Shown: positions 52,853 to 62,260, counted from the stretch's first letter. The stretch is DNA of 64,000 nt from Azospira inquinata (GCF_018905915.1 NZ_CP064782.1:2418001-2482000); one strand, 5' to 3'. The notes: a model not told the origin generated them from the sequence alone. Made by a program: numbers and translations.

Positions 52853-55174
52853 CTATAACACCAAGCCGGTGAGAACCCGGTAACCTAGGCCCCGGACCAG
52901 GCAGTCCCGGTAGATGAAGGGAGCGCTTTGGACGGCGGCGATGAGAATGGGGGCGCCGTTGTTGGGTATAGCTTCCGGGGCCCATACCGGGTGACTTCGG
53001 TAAGGCTTGGCCTGGGCGGAGGGGCGAGGATCTATGTAGGCGGTGACCGGGGTTTGGCGCAGTAGGTGGGATTTTTCTGCCAGCAGGCCAGCTTGGGCCC
53101 CCGTACCCCAGACCACTACTCCTTCCGCCAGAGGACCGGTCTGGATAAAGTCCGGCAGGCGCCGCTGGCGGAGGTGGTCCTTTAACCGGTCCACCAAGCC
53201 TTCCTCTACCGTGGGCAGGCGCTGCCAGACTAGGTCATCTACGAAGACGAAGTGGGCGCCGTTTTGTCGGAGCAGGGCGAAGAGTTCTGCGATGGCGACA
53301 ATTTCCTCCTCCGTGACTTCGGGCCTCTTGAAGTCGCAGCTAATCTGGAAGTTGCAATTCAGAAGTCCGTGCTCGGCTATTTGGGCGGTAAAGGAGGCTA
53401 GTTCTCCAAAAGTACTGTTTTCCTCCATGAGGATGTACTTGATGATGACGTTGTCGCTCCGGGCCGCGGCATAGCGTCCCAAGTTCTTGAGTACCTGGGG
53501 AAATTGCTTAGACTCGCGAATTTTCCGGAATAGGGGTTCGCTGCCCGCATCCACGCTGGTAACGATGAAGGCCCGATCTTCTTGCAGAAGCTCGGCCAGG
53601 GGCGGGGAAAACTTGGTGGCGTTGGTGATCACCCGCTGTTTGACCCCGGGGGCCCAGCGGGCCAGATTTCGGAGGACCGGCTCAAACTGGGCATCAATGG
53701 TAGGTTCCCCTCCTCCCCAGACTACGTATTCGCAGTGGCTCAGGGCTCCCGCTTGCTCCAGGGACTTCACCAGAGCGGCGACGTCATAGGACGGTGCTAG
53801 ACCACCATAATAGGTGTCGCTGCAATAAAGGCAGCGCATATTGCAGACCGAGTGGTATTCCAGAGACAGGTAGCGGACCCCATTGGACAACAGGGGGCCC
53901 CACTCCTGAAAGGCGAGGAAGGGGCAACTCCGGCATTGTTCCGCATTGTCCCGGTTGATTTCCCGGTGCAGGGCCTGTTTGGCAGCGAGAACCTGAGCGT
54001 AGTCCGGATGGTCCCCCGGTGCCGTGTCGAAAAGTGCCACGTCCCCCTGCATCTGGCCGTCCCGGAAGAAGCGCTTGCAGCAGGTACGGATTTGGTTGGG
54101 GGCGAGGAACAGGGAATGGTGGAGATCGTAACAGCTCCAGGTTTTCCTGGCTTCTTCCCCAAGGCGGCGGAGCAGGGCGGCGCTATCTAAGGTGTCCTGG
54201 GCCATACCCGCCATGAAGGTCTGGAAAAGGATTTGATACTTTGTCTGGAAGCCTGCAGGAGCGGAGGATTGTTCTGGCAGTTGGGCCAGTAAATGGCGGC
54301 TGTCCTGATACAGACACTGGAGAATGGCTTCCGGGCGGTCTTCTTTGACGATGGCCGTGTTCATCAGTCGCATCAAGCGGGAGGACACCACATTCATCAA
54401 GCCGATGCGTAATTCCGAGACGAATTTTCCGCTTTGCCCCCGGATGGAAAGCATCTCCCAAATGGCCTCCAAAGCCTTGAGATAGCCTTTGATATGGCGT
54501 GTTCCCAAGGTATTGACGATGGAGCCTGGGGTGTCCCATTTGATGTAGAGGACCGCGGCCAATACCGTGACCTGGCGGGCGGCCAGGAGAGCGTGGAATA
54601 GATAATCCACATCCTCGTGATAGCCGCCTCGGAAGTGGATTTTCTGTGCTACTAAGAACTCCCGCCGGAACAGGTGAAAAATCACCGAGTTGTCCAGACG
54701 ATTGAGTAAATATTCCCGAATACGGGCCGTGGCATCGCAACTCGCCAGGAGGGACAGGTCGTCCCTCCTGCCCCGGGGCTGGCCTACCGGATCGGCGCCA
54801 TAGCGCCAGTCGAAGGCCACCAGGTCTGGTGGCTCAGTCTGAGTCTCTAGATGTTGTTCAACAGCAGCAAAAAAACCGCCTTCCAGGGCATCATCCCCAT
54901 CCAGGAAAACAACCCATTCCCCACGGGCCAAAGCCACTCCCCGGTTACGCGCGGCCCCCGGGCCTCTGTTACGGGGCAGGCGATCCACGATGACCGGTAG
55001 TTCAGGATGGTCTCGGACCAAAGCCTGGAGCAGGTCCGGCGTTGTGTCCGTGGAGCAGTCATCCACCAGAATGATCTCCAGGCCGGAGGAGGGAATCTGG
55101 TTGAAGACGCTGGATACCGCTCGGAGCAGGGTGGCGGTGGCGTTGTAGGTGGGGATGATCAGGGAAAAGCGCAT
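52853..55174 (-). CDS. Fusion of GT2 glycosyltransferase and radical SAM enzyme
   Basis: A 773-residue fusion. Residues about 1-240 are a GT2 domain (MRFSLIIPTYNATATLLRAV; ILVDDCSTD; GEWVVFLDGDDAL). A helical linker follows, then a cysteine-bearing region before the radical SAM core (C365, C366, C414, C417), as in radical SAM proteins with an N-terminal twitch domain. The SAM motif CNMRCLYC gives C444, C448, C451, with WGGGEPTI after it. A C-terminal domain (about 685-773; VVVWGTGAQAGLLAEKSHLL) looks like the small Rossmann-type sugar-nucleotide domain seen before PglD-like acyltransferases. The product likely modifies and transfers an unusual sugar, but the reaction is unknown. Confidence 0.82.
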   Translation of the reverse strand: MRFSLIIPTYNATATLLRAVSSVFNQIPSSGLEIILVDDCSTDTTPDLLQALVRDHPELPVIVDRLPRNRGPGAARNRGVALARGEWVVFLDGDDALEGGFFAAVEQHLETQTEPPDLVAFDWRYGADPVGQPRGRRDDLSLLASCDATARIREYLLNRLDNSVIFHLFRREFLVAQKIHFRGGYHEDVDYLFHALLAARQVTVLAAVLYIKWDTPGSIVNTLGTRHIKGYLKALEAIWEMLSIRGQSGKFVSELRIGLMNVVSSRLMRLMNTAIVKEDRPEAILQCLYQDSRHLLAQLPEQSSAPAGFQTKYQILFQTFMAGMAQDTLDSAALLRRLGEEARKTWSCYDLHHSLFLAPNQIRTCCKRFFRDGQMQGDVALFDTAPGDHPDYAQVLAAKQALHREINRDNAEQCRSCPFLAFQEWGPLLSNGVRYLSLEYHSVCNMRCLYCSDTYYGGLAPSYDVAALVKSLEQAGALSHCEYVVWGGGEPTIDAQFEPVLRNLARWAPGVKQRVITNATKFSPPLAELLQEDRAFIVTSVDAGSEPLFRKIRESKQFPQVLKNLGRYAAARSDNVIIKYILMEENSTFGELASFTAQIAEHGLLNCNFQISCDFKRPEVTEEEIVAIAELFALLRQNGAHFVFVDDLVWQRLPTVEEGLVDRLKDHLRQRRLPDFIQTGPLAEGVVVWGTGAQAGLLAEKSHLLRQTPVTAYIDPRPSAQAKPYRSHPVWAPEAIPNNGAPILIAAVQSAPFIYRDCLVRGLGYRVLTGLVL

Positions 55175-55180
55175 GGGGAT

Positions 55181-56335
55181 TTAATCTGGAATCGCTTCAC
55201 TCCGACCGCTACGAGCTGCATCAGCCATAGTTTGGAGAAAACCCAGGCCAGCTCCCGCAAAGGCGGTGTCAAAAACTTCCTCGGACTGCCAGTGGCCATG
55301 ACGCCGATATTCCCGGAAGGCCTGGGCGATATCCACATACAGGTTGGCGAAGGCCTCCACATAACCTGCCGGGTGACCAGCCTTGAAACGGGTGTAGCGG
55401 GGGGCTCCTGCAATTGGGGCATGGCCGCCCCGGTCCAGGGTTTCACGGCGGCCATCCGGGTAAGCTAAATGGATTTCTTCTGGCCGCACCTGCTCCCATT
55501 CCGCACTCCCCTCGCTACCAAAAATGCGTAGGCGCAGGCCATTGCGCAGGCCCAGCATACATTTGCCGAAAAGAAAGCTACCCACCATGTCATCTTCGTA
55601 GCGCACCGCGGCCTGAACGTAATCCACTACAGCAGGAAAATTGCCATAGGAGTGATGTATGCCCTGGATTTGCAAGGGGCGCCGGGGAATCAGGTATTGG
55701 GTGATTTGGTGCAGATGCACCCCCAAATCCAGGTATACGGTTGGAATCGGGCCGTCGTGAAGGCGCCATTCCTGCGGTTTGGCCGGTTGACCATCGTCTC
55801 CCCGGCGGATGAAGCCTTCCTGGGGCATTTCTGCGATGAAATGGAGAATCCGACCCAACTGGCCATTCCTGATGCGGGCGCGTAGTTCCCGCAGGGCTGG
55901 ATAGCCGGTGTAGTTGTAGGTGACGGCTAGGAAGCCTCCGTGCTGCTTTTCCGCCATCCGGATGGCGGCTGCTTCGGCCGGTGTGGCGCTCATGGCCTTT
56001 TCACAGATGACACCCAGACCAGCTTCCAGGCAGGCTAACACCGGTTCCAGATGGTTGGAGGTGGGAGTAAGGATCACCACCATATCCAAATCGGTTTCCG
56101 TTGCTAGCAAGGCTTGGTAAGTGTCATAGACCCGGTGTGGTGTGACACCGTAGAAGCGGCCACTTTCTTGATTTAATGCCTTGTGGCGGCTGAAGCACCC
56201 TGCCACTAGCTCGAATTGGCCATCCATACGCAGAGCGTTGTAATGGACCCGCCCTACGGCGGAATTAATGCCTCCACCAATGAAGGCAAGGCGAAAGGGA
56301 GCGGCTTGCTCCTGAAATTCAGGGGACAGGGGCAT
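55181..56335 (-). CDS. Gfo/Idh/MocA family oxidoreductase
   Basis: An NAD(P)-dependent sugar oxidoreductase, 384 residues from ATG 56335, which overlaps the ATP-grasp gene by 17 bases. The N-terminal Rossmann motif is FRLAFIGGGINSAVGRVHYNAL, with VVILTPTSNHLEPVLACLEAGLGVICEKAMSATPAEA (the EK pair is the family signature) and the C-terminal domain with LHDGPIPTVYLDLGVHLHQITQYL. In amino-sugar pathways such enzymes oxidise or reduce C3 of a UDP- or dTDP-sugar. The substrate is not identifiable here. Confidence 0.88.
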   Translation of the reverse strand: MPLSPEFQEQAAPFRLAFIGGGINSAVGRVHYNALRMDGQFELVAGCFSRHKALNQESGRFYGVTPHRVYDTYQALLATETDLDMVVILTPTSNHLEPVLACLEAGLGVICEKAMSATPAEAAAIRMAEKQHGGFLAVTYNYTGYPALRELRARIRNGQLGRILHFIAEMPQEGFIRRGDDGQPAKPQEWRLHDGPIPTVYLDLGVHLHQITQYLIPRRPLQIQGIHHSYGNFPAVVDYVQAAVRYEDDMVGSFLFGKCMLGLRNGLRLRIFGSEGSAEWEQVRPEEIHLAYPDGRRETLDRGGHAPIAGAPRYTRFKAGHPAGYVEAFANLYVDIAQAFREYRRHGHWQSEEVFDTAFAGAGLGFLQTMADAARSGRSEAIPD

Positions 56336-57509
56336 GGTCGGTCTCCGTGGTGTCCAGTTGCACGTACTGGCCCAGATTTTGGGTGATGCGGAACAGGCTG
56401 GGGGCATCGGCGAACTCAGCGAACAAGATGCCGACTTTATCGTAGGGAGCCGGGCTGACTCCGGCGCCGCTGATGCTCAGGGGATAGAACTGCACGTTGT
56501 TGCTGGGTATCTTGGATTGTACAGACCAGACTACGGCTGGGTGGGTAAGAGACAGGGTATGCCGGGCCCAAAAGCGTTCCGGTCCTAAGGGGGGCATGGG
56601 CGCCGGATCGCCGGTGAAGCCTGCCACATAATGAGCCAGGTAGTCAGCACCGCAGCCTCGGTTAATCAGGTGGTAATAAAGGTCTCCGGGGCAACGGCGC
56701 ATGCATTCGATAATCTGACAGCGGTCGCCGTCGGCAATGAACTGGGTGTGCAGCAGTCCGTCGCAAAGTCCCAGGAGGGTCACCACCCGGCCCATACAAT
56801 CCCGCACCTTGTCCCGCAGCCCTTCCGGGAGACGGGAAGGGTAATTGGAGCAATCCACCTGGTAGGGGTAGGCCTGACAGAATTCATCCACGAAAAAATC
56901 CAGGTAGATATGGCCGTCTCGGATAAAGGCGGAATGACTATGCAGGGAGCCAGAGACAAATTCTTCCACCAGGGCTTCGCCTTGACGGGATGCTGCTAGG
57001 GCATGGGCGATGGCTCCTTGGGCCTGGTTTGCCGCTTCAAGGCGGGTTACGCCTCGGCCGCTGAAACTATCCGTGGGTTTGATTAGGTAGGGGGCGCGCA
57101 GTCCCGTCAGGTCCGGCATCTGGCCTTCCCGGGCGAGGCGCGCCCGGGGGGCAGGGAGGTCATTGGCTTCCATGAATTCGCGGAAGCGGGCCTTATTGGC
57201 CAGGAGGGTGGTGGTGTCCAACGTATCAAAACCCGGCAAACCCAAGGTATTGGCTACATGGCTGGCGGCCAGATAGGCGTAATCGTTGCAGGAGGGGCAG
57301 ATGCGGTCGTATTTTTCCCGGCGAACCAATTCCAGCAGGGCGTCTTTGTCCGCATAGTCTAGCCGGTGCCAAGGGGCGCCGTAGTTGGTGCAGGGGTCGT
57401 GCTCGTTGGCACCGCAAAACTCCACCCCATAGCCCTGGCGCTGAAGGGCGAAATAGAGGGGAGCGGCGCTGAAGCTCGTGCCGACTAAAAGGACTTTGGG
57501 CTTGGCCAT
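56319..57509 (-). CDS. ATP-grasp ligase
   Basis: A 396-residue ATP-grasp protein: PreATP-grasp domain (KVLLVGTSFSAAPLYFALQRQGYGVEFCGANEHDPC), central domain (LPAPRARLAREG...YLIKPTDSFSGRGVTRLEAANQ; ALVEEFVSGSLHSHSAFI) and the metal-binding glutamate region (DRCQIIECMRRCPGDLYYHLI), as in carbamoyl-phosphate-synthase-like and D-Ala-D-Ala-like ligases. These form amide bonds from a carboxylate and an amine through an acyl phosphate. In this island the amine could be the 3-amino sugar (inference). It starts seven bases after the next gene upstream ends. Confidence 0.87.
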   Translation of the reverse strand: MAKPKVLLVGTSFSAAPLYFALQRQGYGVEFCGANEHDPCTNYGAPWHRLDYADKDALLELVRREKYDRICPSCNDYAYLAASHVANTLGLPGFDTLDTTTLLANKARFREFMEANDLPAPRARLAREGQMPDLTGLRAPYLIKPTDSFSGRGVTRLEAANQAQGAIAHALAASRQGEALVEEFVSGSLHSHSAFIRDGHIYLDFFVDEFCQAYPYQVDCSNYPSRLPEGLRDKVRDCMGRVVTLLGLCDGLLHTQFIADGDRCQIIECMRRCPGDLYYHLINRGCGADYLAHYVAGFTGDPAPMPPLGPERFWARHTLSLTHPAVVWSVQSKIPSNNVQFYPLSISGAGVSPAPYDKVGILFAEFADAPSLFRITQNLGQYVQLDTTETDHAPVP

Positions 57510-57515
57510 GGGCGC

Positions 57516-58646
57516 TTAAAGTTCCAAATCCCGGAAAATCTGCTGTACCCGGTGATCCCAGGTGTGCTTTTCCCGGATCAGGGTGTAGGCGTTGTGGCGG
57601 ATTCTTTCCGCCTCTGGACTACCCAGGTAATGGTCCGTGACTTCTTTCAGGGTGCCCAGGGAATATTCGATGTAGTGTTCTCCGGGCAGAAATTCATCCT
57701 TTTCTTCCCCGACCACGCTGTTGCGATTGGCAAATACCGGTCCGCCGCAAGCGCCCATGCAGTCGAAGACCCGGGGGTGGGTGATCATGCCTCCGTTATG
57801 CAGATTGAAGGCGCTGCTTTGGAAGACCTGTACCGTATCCTGGAAAACAGGCAGTTCCCGGTGGTAGGAGGGGGCCAGATCGGGCCAGCTACGCCAGCTG
57901 TCCGGACCGAACAGGCGCAGGGAATAGCCACAATGGACGATCTTGGCGGCAATCCGGTAGCGGTTGAAAGCCCGGATGTACTCTTCTTTAAAAATGCTCA
58001 GGTTTTGGGGGTCCATACCCTGGGTGGTGGCGTCCTGGGTGTTGAAGAACACTTCCACGATGGCATCCAGCAATTCCAAGGGATGGTCCAGTTCTTCACC
58101 CAGGGCCGTTTCCAGAAAATTGAAATAGTCTTGGCCGGAGAACTGGCGACCGTTACCCAGGGAAAATCGGCGGCTGAGCAATTCCGCCGGAGGAATGTAG
58201 GCGATCAGGGAAAAATCGGATTGGATGTCCCGGGGAACGGCCTCGGGGGCCACCGGCTCGGCGGCGAAGTGGAGGATGCCGACCTGTGGATTATCGGGAA
58301 ATACGGCATTTTTCAGGCGGTGAGCCACCGCATAGACCAGGTCGTCCCCTTTCGACTCAAAGCGGGTATGGCGCAGGTCCCGACCATTGAAAATATTGTC
58401 CTGAAGCCAGAGTACATGGCGGAAGGCTGGCGTGGTCTGGGTCGGGCGGGGACAGTTGATGGAAAACACCAAATCCGGGGCATAGCCCTGCAACAGAGCA
58501 CTTTCTGCCCCCTCATTCAAGTCGGCTACCTGGATCAGGCAGTCCGCTCCGGTACGCATGAAGGCACGGCGCAGGGCGAGGGCCAGATTGATGTAGAAAA
58601 AGGTCCGGGCCGGGGCCCGGATCAGGATGCGTTTATATTGAGTCAA
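57516..58646 (-). CDS. CgeB-like glycosyltransferase (GT1/GT4 fold)
   Basis: A 376-residue protein with the CgeB/Glyco_trans_1_2 pattern: N-terminal IRAPARTFFYINLALALRRAFMRTGADCLI...PDLVFSINCPRP, and C-terminal LRLFGPDSWRSWPDLAPSYHRELPVFQDTVQVFQSSAFNLHNGGMITHPRVFDCMGACGGPVFANR...EHYIEYSLGTLKEVTDHYL. Proteins of this type often act in spore-coat and flagellar or surface glycans. Acceptor and donor unknown. Confidence 0.8.
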   Translation of the reverse strand: MTQYKRILIRAPARTFFYINLALALRRAFMRTGADCLIQVADLNEGAESALLQGYAPDLVFSINCPRPTQTTPAFRHVLWLQDNIFNGRDLRHTRFESKGDDLVYAVAHRLKNAVFPDNPQVGILHFAAEPVAPEAVPRDIQSDFSLIAYIPPAELLSRRFSLGNGRQFSGQDYFNFLETALGEELDHPLELLDAIVEVFFNTQDATTQGMDPQNLSIFKEEYIRAFNRYRIAAKIVHCGYSLRLFGPDSWRSWPDLAPSYHRELPVFQDTVQVFQSSAFNLHNGGMITHPRVFDCMGACGGPVFANRNSVVGEEKDEFLPGEHYIEYSLGTLKEVTDHYLGSPEAERIRHNAYTLIREKHTWDHRVQQIFRDLEL

Positions 58647-58665
58647 TTGGGGGCCGGGTAAAGCG

Positions 58666-60339
58666 TTAGCGTTGAGTGAGAGGTAGGGCGAATTTGCGCA
58701 CCACCATTTGCAGAGCCTGTTCGATGCCCTGGTCGGTGAGGCCCAGGGCGTTTTCCTGGAACATCATGGCGATCATGGAGCCCACCTGAACATCCCCCTT
58801 GGCTTCCAGCTGATGAACGGTGAAATTCCGTTCCAGGGTGAGGATGAAATCCAGGTCTGCCAATAGAGGCAAAGATTGATCCAGGCCGCCTTGGCGGAGG
58901 AACAGGGCGCGGCGTAGGGCGAAGGCGGCGAGGGGGGGCATCTGGCCCTGCCAGGGGTGACCGGCGGAGAGAACCATACCGAGCAGGCTGTTCCAGGCCC
59001 GATGCAGCCCGGCACATTCCTCCGGTTCCCGGGTGCTTACCGGGTATTGGACTGTGGTGCAACCTGGCTGGCTGAGGGCCTGAACCAGGTAGGCGAGAAA
59101 ATCCGGGGCCAGATCCCCCTGGGGGTCCATGAAGTAGAGCAGTTGTCCGCCCGCTACCTGGGCCGCCAGATTGTAGGCTGTGGCCAGGCCTACGCCGGGC
59201 AAGTGGAGACAGCGGACGGCCTGGCTACGGGTCGGGTCGTCCCCCAGGTTGGCGCAATCCATGCGCCCCCGATTTACCGCCAGCAGTTCCCAGTTTTTAA
59301 ACTGCTGCAAATCCAGCTGGGTCAATACCTGATCCACCACCTCCGGGTTATCCATGAGGGGCAGCACGATGGTCAGTGTGGGGTTATCCAGGGGGCCGTC
59401 CAGGGGATCGTTCTGCAACTCACGCAAATAGGCTTCTCCCCGCTCGTAGGCGGCCAGGACCTGGGCCGCATCCCCGTTGCGGCCCGGAAGGGAAGCCTGG
59501 CGGTAGGCTTCCCGCTTCCGGTTCAGGGTGTCCAGAATACCGGCTTCATAACCTGCCAGTCGGTCCCGATTTTCCGCTACCAGATAGCGGTCCAGGAGGA
59601 CGGCGAATTCCCGGGCGCCGATGCCCTGTTCGTCAAAATCCCGACCTACAGACGCCTGATTGTCGTGGATGCGGAAGGCGCCCAAGGGGGCATAGATGAA
59701 GGTGGAAAGTACGCCTCGCAAGGACAGGCGCAAGGCCAGATCCCAGTCCGTGGCCCGGAAAAAGCGACCCGGTTGGTCATCGATGGTGAGTTCCGGATCG
59801 AAGGCCCCCTGTTCCCGGATTACCCGGGTGCGGAACAGGGTGGCGCCCATGTAAATGTACTCATCAAAGCGCAGCAGATCGGGAAAATCATCCCGACCCG
59901 GGGGCAGATGGCAGGGCAGGTGGCCCGGGTGGCGCACAGTGCTGACGAGCCGATCCTGATCGTCCGCCATAACGTAGTTGGCGTAGGCGAAACCAGCCTG
60001 GGGATATTGGCGCAGGGCGTTGAGTAAGCGCCCCAGGCAGCCGGGTAGGAGAAAATCATCGGCGCCCAGGAGCAGGACGAATTCCCCCCGGGCTTCCCCG
60101 AAGGCCTTATTCACATTGGCGACCGCTCCCAAGTTTTCCGCATTGCGTATCACCCGGATGCGGTCGTCTGCCTGGAAGGCTTGGAGGCGTTCCGGAGTGT
60201 CGTCCGTGGAACAGTCATCCACCACTACCAGTTCCCAATCCTGGAAATCCTGGGTTTGTACGGAGGACAGGGCTTTGGGGAGATAGCGGCCGTAGTTGTA
60301 GGCGGGGATAACGACAGAAATAAGAGGGGCAGCAGACAT
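58666..60339 (-). CDS. Tandem GT2 glycosyltransferase
   Basis: A 557-residue protein with a well-formed N-terminal GT2 domain (ISVVIPAYNYGRYLPKALSSVQTQ; LVVVDDCSTDDTPERLQAF; GEFVLLLGADDFL with a metal-binding acidic motif) and a second GT2-like domain from about 330 (LTIVLPLMDNPEVVDQVLTQLDL; LLYFMDPQGDLAPDFLAYL; ALRRALFLRQGGLDQSLPLLADLDFILTLE). The second unit lacks a clean DxD motif, so it may be non-catalytic. It lies three bases after the following gene's stop and 19 bases before the CgeB-like gene. Confidence 0.85.
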   Translation of the reverse strand: MSAAPLISVVIPAYNYGRYLPKALSSVQTQDFQDWELVVVDDCSTDDTPERLQAFQADDRIRVIRNAENLGAVANVNKAFGEARGEFVLLLGADDFLLPGCLGRLLNALRQYPQAGFAYANYVMADDQDRLVSTVRHPGHLPCHLPPGRDDFPDLLRFDEYIYMGATLFRTRVIREQGAFDPELTIDDQPGRFFRATDWDLALRLSLRGVLSTFIYAPLGAFRIHDNQASVGRDFDEQGIGAREFAVLLDRYLVAENRDRLAGYEAGILDTLNRKREAYRQASLPGRNGDAAQVLAAYERGEAYLRELQNDPLDGPLDNPTLTIVLPLMDNPEVVDQVLTQLDLQQFKNWELLAVNRGRMDCANLGDDPTRSQAVRCLHLPGVGLATAYNLAAQVAGGQLLYFMDPQGDLAPDFLAYLVQALSQPGCTTVQYPVSTREPEECAGLHRAWNSLLGMVLSAGHPWQGQMPPLAAFALRRALFLRQGGLDQSLPLLADLDFILTLERNFTVHQLEAKGDVQVGSMIAMMFQENALGLTDQGIEQALQMVVRKFALPLTQR

Positions 60340-60342
60340 GGG

Positions 60343-61122
60343 TCAGGCTTTCCGTTGATCGACGAGGATGGTGCGGCGCAGAGCGTTCCGATCTACCCGC
60401 TCTTCCCCATACACCTCCAGCCAGGGGGCCGCTTGGCGGCGCAATGCCTTTTCCAGGCTGCGCATCAGGGCCGGCAGTTCGGCGGAGTCGGCACTTTTTT
60501 CGTAATTGAGGATGACCCGCACCGGGCGCCCCCGGATGTCGTCCTCCAGCCGGTCCACCTCCAAAAGGTCCTGGGCCAGATTCTCCGCCTGAAGCGTGTG
60601 GGCCACGACCTGGCGCAAGCGGGCCAGACGGGCTTCCGGGGTGGCTTGGGTCCAGGTTTCCGGCAGGGCCAGGAAGACGGCACCGGACAGTGCCGGGGTT
60701 TCCCCAGCGGGGCGGCATTGCTGCCGGTAGGCCCGCAGGGCGGTCTGAGCCTGTTCCAGGGCGGGGACTTCCTGAATCGGATTGAGAATGCCCCGGTCTG
60801 CCGGAGGCGGAACTTCCCGGCTAACCAGGTGGAACGCATAGGCAGCCCCCTGGGCGGCGGCTTCCTCCAGGCTTAAGCCTGGGAGCAGGCAGGCCAGGAT
60901 GTCCAGCCAATCCCGGTCCGCTTCGGGGGCGTTGGTGAAGTGGGCCGCCTGGATGCCGTCCGTATCGGCAGCCAGCCATAGGCGCAGCCCCAGGGCGTCC
61001 GTATCCGGATCAAGGGGGGGCAGCAAACGGGCGCCAGCTGGAGGGGGCGGCGTTTTCTCCAGGAGGGCGGCCAGACGGGCGGCGCTTTCCCGGAGGGACT
61101 GGTGGTAAGAGGTGGTGGCCAT
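60343..61122 (-). CDS. Unrecognised protein between radical SAM and GT2 genes
   Basis: I do not recognise a family. From the ATG at 61122 it is 259 residues, soluble, with a helical N-terminus (YHQSLRESAARLAALLEKTP), a central segment with a SufE/IscU-like look but no invariant cysteine set (GIQAAHFTNAPEADRDWLDILACLLPGLSLEEAAAQGA), and an alpha/beta C-terminal part (RPVRVILNYEKSADSAELPALMRSLEKALRRQ). It is squeezed between neighbours by 3-4 bases on each side, so it is translated with them and probably serves the radical SAM enzymes or the glycan pathway. Confidence 0.6.
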   Translation of the reverse strand: MATTSYHQSLRESAARLAALLEKTPPPPAGARLLPPLDPDTDALGLRLWLAADTDGIQAAHFTNAPEADRDWLDILACLLPGLSLEEAAAQGAAYAFHLVSREVPPPADRGILNPIQEVPALEQAQTALRAYRQQCRPAGETPALSGAVFLALPETWTQATPEARLARLRQVVAHTLQAENLAQDLLEVDRLEDDIRGRPVRVILNYEKSADSAELPALMRSLEKALRRQAAPWLEVYGEERVDRNALRRTILVDQRKA

Positions 61123-61126
61123 GGTG

Positions 61127-62251
61127 TCAGATGAAATTGAGATGGTCCGGTGGGGTGCCCTGGGGGGCGCGCAGTTGGATTTCACCGCGCCGATAGGCGT
61201 CCAGGGTTTCATTGACCTTGTGTTGCAGGCAAAGGGTGCCACACATGGTCTGGGCATTGAAATCCGGGGAGGCCAGATAATTCATGACTTCCCAATAGGC
61301 ATCGCTTTGCCAGATGTCCTTAAAGCGCGTGTCGCAGATATTACCCAGGTGGAATTTTTTGTAGCGCTCGTTGAAGAGCATGCCGCAGGGAGCCACCAGA
61401 CCGGAACCCGACAGCTGGATGATGAAGGGGGGGCCGTAGCAGCGCTGATAGCTGCGTTTTTCCCCGGCCAGAATCTTGGACCACTTGACCGAGACTTGGT
61501 AATCCGGGGTGGACAGGGCTTCCGCCTGGTGCAGGGTATCGAAGAGGTCTCCGTAACCGCTGTAATCCACCTGGAGATCCCCGTCTTCATTGTCGCTGCA
61601 ATGCTTGAAGATGCAGTAATCCACCCCCAGCTCCCGGCCCAGCCGGGCCAGAGGCAATACCTGGTCGCCGAACTGGGGCATGAGCACCATTTGCAGGCCC
61701 AAAGTGACGGAAAGATTCCGCTCCCGTTTGATGCGCACCATGGCCCGGATGTTGTCCAGAACCCGGTCATAGAAAGCCGGCTTGACCCCCATGATTTCTG
61801 CGTACCGGTCCCGTTCCCCGGCGGAGATGTTGATGCGCAGATAGGTCAGGTGGGGCAGGATGCGCTCCGCCATGTCCGGGGTGACGAGAAAGCCGTTGGT
61901 GCCGGTGGCCATGGACAGACCCAGTTCTCCGCCCCGCACAATGGCGTCGGCAAACACCGGGGAGACGGAGCTTTCCCCATCCGACACCAGACTGATGCCT
62001 TTTACCCCGATGTCCGCGGCATCTTCAAGGAAATCGTAAATCACCTGCTGGGTAATCGTCTTCCGGTCATTTTCCTGCAGGGTGGCATAGCAGTAGGTGC
62101 AGGCGTAATTGCAGGCCCGGGTGAGGGCCATGTCGATGGTGATGGGGGCAATGCGCTCCCCCCGTTCCCAGGCCTGCACCCGGTCCAGGTGCCAGGGAAT
62201 CTTGGTGCCGTCGAGAATGAGTTGGGTGTGTTCGGGCAAGGCAGAGGACAC
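61127..62251 (-). CDS. Radical SAM protein with C-terminal SPASM-like cysteines
   Basis: A 374-residue radical SAM enzyme with the cluster motif CNYACTYC (C47, C51, C54), the SAM-contact region VKGISLVSDGESSVS, and C-terminal cysteines (RCYGPPFIIQ; APCGMLFN; LGNIC; TMCGTLC) that suggest an auxiliary 4Fe-4S cluster. Its last residues HLNFI match the end of the neighbouring radical SAM protein (HVNFI). SPASM enzymes act on peptides, carbohydrates and their conjugates; the substrate is unknown. Nine bases after the upstream gene. Confidence 0.88.
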   Translation of the reverse strand: MSSALPEHTQLILDGTKIPWHLDRVQAWERGERIAPITIDMALTRACNYACTYCYATLQENDRKTITQQVIYDFLEDAADIGVKGISLVSDGESSVSPVFADAIVRGGELGLSMATGTNGFLVTPDMAERILPHLTYLRINISAGERDRYAEIMGVKPAFYDRVLDNIRAMVRIKRERNLSVTLGLQMVLMPQFGDQVLPLARLGRELGVDYCIFKHCSDNEDGDLQVDYSGYGDLFDTLHQAEALSTPDYQVSVKWSKILAGEKRSYQRCYGPPFIIQLSGSGLVAPCGMLFNERYKKFHLGNICDTRFKDIWQSDAYWEVMNYLASPDFNAQTMCGTLCLQHKVNETLDAYRRGEIQLRAPQGTPPDHLNFI

Positions 62252-62260
62252 GGCGGTTTC

